Under the pieces are notes generated by a model, which was not told the DNA's origin, made no database searches, and saw only the letters and a list, made by a program, of their open reading frames with translations. 64,000 bases of DNA. Origin: Phorcus lineatus (taxonomy: Eukaryota > Mollusca > Gastropoda > Trochida > Trochidae). The position numbers and the translations under genes are program-made. Positions within the stretch are counted from its first letter, which is position 1. Each line of letters starts with the position of its first letter. Location: assembly GCA_921293015.1 (NCBI GenBank), contig OV121097.1:34721929-34785928 (forward strand). Reading direction: 5' to 3'. Shown here in pieces: positions 59,981 to 64,000 of this stretch.

Positions 59981-60679
59981 TTCCCTAAGTGTTTTATTTC
60001 TCCAAATTATGAAGTTTGTCATTTTCTAATCAATCACATTTTTTTATTTTAATGTATATGATTTTTCCTTGTGTAGTTTTATTTTGTCTCGTTGATTTGC
60101 AAACTTAACAATTTCAAATGACTTGATAATGATAGTAATCGCATTGAGTAGTGAAAGAAAACGCTTAAGACACTGCATCCTGTCTCAGGGTAAGACGTAT
60201 AGCTGACGCTCCAATATCGAAATATGAAATAAATAAATAAAATATTGTCATATGATAAGGAAGGAGTTGACCGAATCACACATAGGTAACTATAGCAGAG
60301 ATTGTGGTTTAATAAGTTCTGACATCATAGCAGTAATAGTAAAAATAATTTCACCAGCATGTTTCGTCCACGTGAATTAGAACTTACCAGGCATTTATGT
60401 TATTGCATAGTCAGATTGTTACTACTTCATCTCTAACTGTCACTGTTACGTTATAATTCTTTTTTGCTAGTTAGAGATTCAAGTATTTGTTCTTCGAGTT
60501 CACTTGTTTTCGAAAAAATTTCAAAGAAAAAAACCATTTAAGCGGGCCCATGACTTATGGAATGTAGATATTTTGAGGTTATGTATTATAAACCCTCCGA
60601 AGGCTTTAAGAATATAATGCCAGTGTCTGATAATAGCTACATGTATACACTGTATGCATCCGTTGTCAAAATGAAAACT

Positions 60680-60722
60680 TTTAACTAACTAACTAACTAA
60701 CTAATTAACTAACAAAACTAAC
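60680..60722. repeat. TAAC simple repeat
   Basis: Several AACTAACTAACT units. Confidence 0.85.
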
Positions 60723-61139
60723 TTTATGTAAATATTAGTGTAAGTATGAAATATAGAAAAATTAAATATAATCACCATCTTCCCACCCAGCTAAGAAAGG
60801 TTATGCAGCATCCACCCATATTTTTTTAAAATTAGGCAGTGATAAAGGCTGGTGCAAATTGGAGCCCTGCTGGGGAAATTGTATAGTAGCAATAGTCTTG
60901 TTAACTAATTACATTTTTATATCATTTCTAAATACATTCATGAATTCTGTCTGCTCAGTTACTACACATGCTATTATATATGTTAGCAATGATGGTGATG
61001 ATACAGCATTTTTATATATGTTTTACCTGTTCTATCAGGCCCTGCTTGGCTTAACATAGCGCTCTAATAAACTGCATGAATTTTACATTATCAAGTCATA
61101 TGGGATCACTATTGCTATAGATATATATCTTTATATTTC

Positions 61140-61475
61140 TATAAACTCAGTCTGCAGTACATGTGAATAGCTCTGAAATAACTTCCCGGCTGGTTAACTT
61201 TCTGGTTCGTTGATGTTTTCAAAACGCTGGGGTTTGTGCAGTTATAGACAGCCATTCCAAGGTGACATAACATCCTTGTTGGTCCATGTTCAGGTTGGTT
61301 CCTATCTTCTCTTCATGATTTTTTTTTATAGTTTCAGTTGTTTTTCTTTTCCAATTTGTCATTTCATTACCAATTGCATATCATATTCAATATTGTGTAG
61401 TGGGAAGTTTGTGTGGTGCAGGTCTGCGTTCAGGTTGGTTCAGAAGGTTTCTTGTTTTCTGAAACCTGTTTAATT
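61140..61475 (+). promoter_or_regulatory. Leader-exon-like cassettes, copies 7-9 (upstream of gene C)
   Basis: TCTGAAATAACTTCCCGGCTGG is at 61170-61195. GGTGACATAACATCC and CATGTTCAG|GTTGGTTCC, followed by CTTCATGATTTTTTTTTATAG, are at 61260-61330. CTGCGTTCAG|GTTGGTTCAG is at 61425-61445. Three partial copies in 300 bp, 1.3-1.6 kb before gene C exon 1. Confidence 0.5.
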
Positions 61476-62742
61476 GCTGAAATTTTCTTATGTAGAAAGT
61501 AAAATATTCTTGGAAGTTATATACTCATTCTAAATTGTTGTAACTTAACTGCTTGAAATGTATTCAACCGTTTTAATGTGCCCAGTTTAATGGTTGTCAC
61601 GAAAGCATATGAATGACCCCTGGAGTGCTATAAAACAGGAGTCTGAACCTAAAAAATCGACTACTTTCATGTTTGATAATAATAAGCCTTTGTCGAGACC
61701 ATAGTTAAACGTTTCGAATACAGAGTGATTGCTTACAACAAACAAACTGTTTTAATTTCATCCATTGTATTTCTTGTTTCTATTACTGTAACCGTTTGAT
61801 TGGTGTGTGTGTAATATTCGGAGGGGTTGACAGGGGATGATCGATTCGTTGTTCATGTTCATGTTCAAATACCATGTGATTGTGATGATGATAGTATATA
61901 GATATACCCATGGATACCTTTCAAATTACAGCATATATACAACTTCTATGATCACCCTGGAAGTGTCTCTAGATAGATTTGCTCATTAGAGACAAGACTT
62001 TTCGTTTGACCTATTGAATTCCATTTCAAATATCAATCATTTAAGGTGAAACTGCGTCCATAATAGAATTGAAACTCATCGTTATCATCCAAGGCTAGTT
62101 TGCAGACAAGCAGGTAGATTTCATTCATCGAAATGAGGAGTTTTGTGTATTCAAGAGAAGAATTGCTGAAAAATTGCAAAACAAAACTTTAGCGTGGATC
62201 AGTCGTGTACATTGCAGGAAAGCTAGGAATATGTGTTAATATTGGACTCTGGTGTATGCCATGTACCAGACCCAATTTAAAGGCTTGATAACCGCAATAA
62301 ATAGTATTTTCAAATATTAAAAATAACAATTCGTTGTGGTAGAGATGGTATGAACAATTATAGTCTAAATTAGAAAGAATCATTATTTACATTTACTATT
62401 TGCTATTCATTATTTACAAACATACAATAAATACATGGTTTATCATTTACATGTGTGAAATGGACCAATTAAGCTTCTTACATTTTAAAGTTGGTTAGAA
62501 ATATTAAGTGATATCAATGTGCATGGCTAACTGACAAGCTTATGCTTAAAAGATAGTTAACATTATTGTTTTGAGGCCCGAGAATATAAAAAAAGATTTA
62601 GAAATGCAAATAAAGATAAAAGCATGTTTTAATGCATTGATGGGTAAAAGTATTTGTAAACTGATTCCTTGTTGTTTCTATGACGTACTTTTGAATTTTT
62701 TTCAATTTTGTATTAAATGCAAATGTTATCCGATTGTTTTAG
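61476..62742. other. Sequence immediately upstream of gene C exon 1
   Basis: AT-rich and unassigned; probable intron between a noncoding first exon and exon 1 if the cassette model is right. Confidence 0.4.
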
Positions 62743-62775
62743 CCCTTGGGTCAACATTGAAGGTGTTAGACAAGG
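62743..62775 (+). other. 5' UTR part of gene C coding exon 1
   Basis: The acceptor-like GATTGTTTTAG ends at 62742, 33 nt before the ATG, the same spacing as in genes A and B. The sequence retains GGTCAACATTGA. Confidence 0.58.
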
Positions 62776-62827
62776 ATGTATGCTGTCGGCCTTTTGGTTA
62801 TCTGGACCTTGTCCACTCTCGTCACAG
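62776..62827 (+). CDS. Gene C exon 1: signal peptide of a third family member (partial)
   Basis: This 52-nt exon encodes MYAVGLLVIWTLSTLVT plus a split Gly. The donor ACAG|GTTTGA has the same phase and length as in genes A and B. No second exon appears in the remaining 1.2 kb, so the rest of gene C should lie beyond the window, or this is an orphan exon left by partial duplication. Confidence 0.75.
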
Positions 62828-64000
62828 GTTTGAATAATCTACTTTACTATCCATAAGTCCGTTATAAGAAAAAATAATTATTCAAATTAAATAATACCAT
62901 ATAGCCGAGAGGGAAAGATACATTTTTCATTAAAAGCAAACTCTCTTGTGAGAGATCATACACGACAGACACAACTAATATTGATAAGTTTACAACAAAA
63001 TCAAAGATCCTTTACCATTACTGTAAAACGTTGACAAATAGCATGATCTCACAATGCTATCAATTATTGTCAATGATTAAAAACCTCAGTATAACCTCAC
63101 TTATAAAATCAACTTGAAAAAGAAATGGATATATGTTGAGTTTATTTATTTGATATGCAATGCATAAACATATGCACACACATACATGCTGTAGACTAGG
63201 TTCATACACGAAAAGTACATCAAACTGTGCCCATTACTTGAAATAAAGATCGATATCCCAGTGGGCAAAACAACGTTGTTTCAACGTTGAAAATTGGTTT
63301 GTCGTCAACGTTGAAACATTGAGGTTGAAAATATCAGTTTTTCAGACATCTGTATCTGACGTTGAATCAACGTTGAAATTATACCTGACATCAAAATTGA
63401 AGTTTGATGGGCCCAGTGCCGACTAACTTCATCAGGCTGGCGAAATTTTGCCCATTGGCCCTTCTTCGGTCGGACGTCAGCAAATGAAATCGGCTGAGCA
63501 TTGCTCGATCTTTGATTTACTAATCTATCTCTTTCACTACACAAAACGGATACAATGGTAATACAATTTGACAGTGAATCTTCCAGTTACTTAAAATATT
63601 GCTTTCTTGTAGGCCTAATAAGTATTTATTCACAGGTATTGAGCTCGAGCACGGGCTATAGTTAATTACTAATTTTTGTAAACTGTCACCTCTTTGACAT
63701 CTTACCCTCTGCTGAGTTTACAGTTAGTTTGATATTATCAAATTTGAATTCCTGACAATAATTTTCTGGATTAAAAAAAAAGTATTAATCAAACAAGTAC
63801 ATCATACCGAGACATGCTCAAAATTCAGAAAAAAATCTCCTTATGTACAGCATTTTAATTAACAAAACTGATACACTGGTAACTGAATTTGACAGTGAAT
63901 TGTCCAGTTTCCTTGAAAAGAATGATCCCATCGATCCTAAATAAAGTATTTTCCTGAAGGTGAGACATACTCATATGTTTCTCTGGCATTTGTATTCCTG
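62828..64000. other. Start of gene C intron 1
   Basis: No exon 2 homologue is present. 63260-63420 carries degenerate CAACGTTGA repeats beginning at CCCAGTGGGCAAAACAACGT, a common transposon-derived motif. 63542-63600 and 63865-63915 share ACACTGGTAA..GAATTTGACAGTGAAT-type text, a short direct repeat. Confidence 0.5.

Noticed and set aside
59652-60029. 125-codon open frame with hydrophobic C-terminus
   Set aside because: It overlaps a diverged leader-like cassette and has no homologue; hydrophobicity follows from T-rich DNA.

Overview
This window is animal nuclear DNA, AT-rich and intron-rich, and most likely comes from a marine gastropod mollusc. The evidence is a set of tRNA-type SINEs whose tails end in GCGGCGTTAA...CTCACTCACTC, as in abalone-like genomes, together with many Tc1/mariner, LINE, MULE and Polinton relics and genes with consensus GT-AG introns. 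There is no bacterial-style gene packing. Assignment to a vetigastropod is inference only.

The window holds a tandem array of one gene family, all on the + strand. Gene A (ATG 4806, stop 19443-19445) and gene B (ATG 31961, stop 53323-53325) are complete six-coding-exon genes that I assembled by splice sites. A third copy, gene C, begins at 62776 with only its signal-peptide exon inside the window. Starts are about 27 and 31 kb apart. Each complete gene encodes a predicted type I membrane protein: signal peptide, two successive IgGFc-binding-protein N-terminal-like domains (one per large exon), a Ser/Thr-rich stalk, one transmembrane helix, and a cytoplasmic tail with YxxL/V/I motifs spaced like ITAMs plus a C-terminal YxN motif. 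Predicted lengths are 1022 aa (A) and 977 aa (B). All introns up to the transmembrane exon are phase 1, so each ectodomain module sits on a symmetrical exon.

Layout. 1-4.8 kb: SINE end, CA-rich minisatellite, MULE transposase scrap and a leader-like cassette. 4.8-19.4 kb: gene A, with a nested TIR element (6.0-8.1 kb), LINE scrap (9.4 kb), Tc1 relic (12.1-13.35 kb), SINE and a 145-bp tandem array (14.6-15.8 kb) in its introns. 19.4-20.2 kb: tandem duplications of gene A's terminal codons and 3' flank. 20.9-31.9 kb: intergenic, with a TIR element, a LINE scrap, several copies of the leader-like cassette, a Tc1 deletion derivative and a 30-bp minisatellite. 31.9-53.3 kb: gene B; its 8.7-kb fourth intron contains a broken Polinton/Maverick (type-B polymerase and capsid relics) interrupted by two divergent Tc1/mariner relics. 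53.3-62.7 kb: 3' flank of B, TIR and foldback elements, a LINE 3' end, and more leader-like cassettes ahead of gene C.

The most notable signal is the receptor architecture itself: tandem Fc-binding-like ectodomains joined to an ITAM-like tail, in a duplicating cluster whose copies differ in stalk length and number of tail tyrosines, with repeated putative 5' leader exons before each gene. A candidate invertebrate immune-type receptor family is a reasonable inference, but ligand and signalling role are not shown by sequence.
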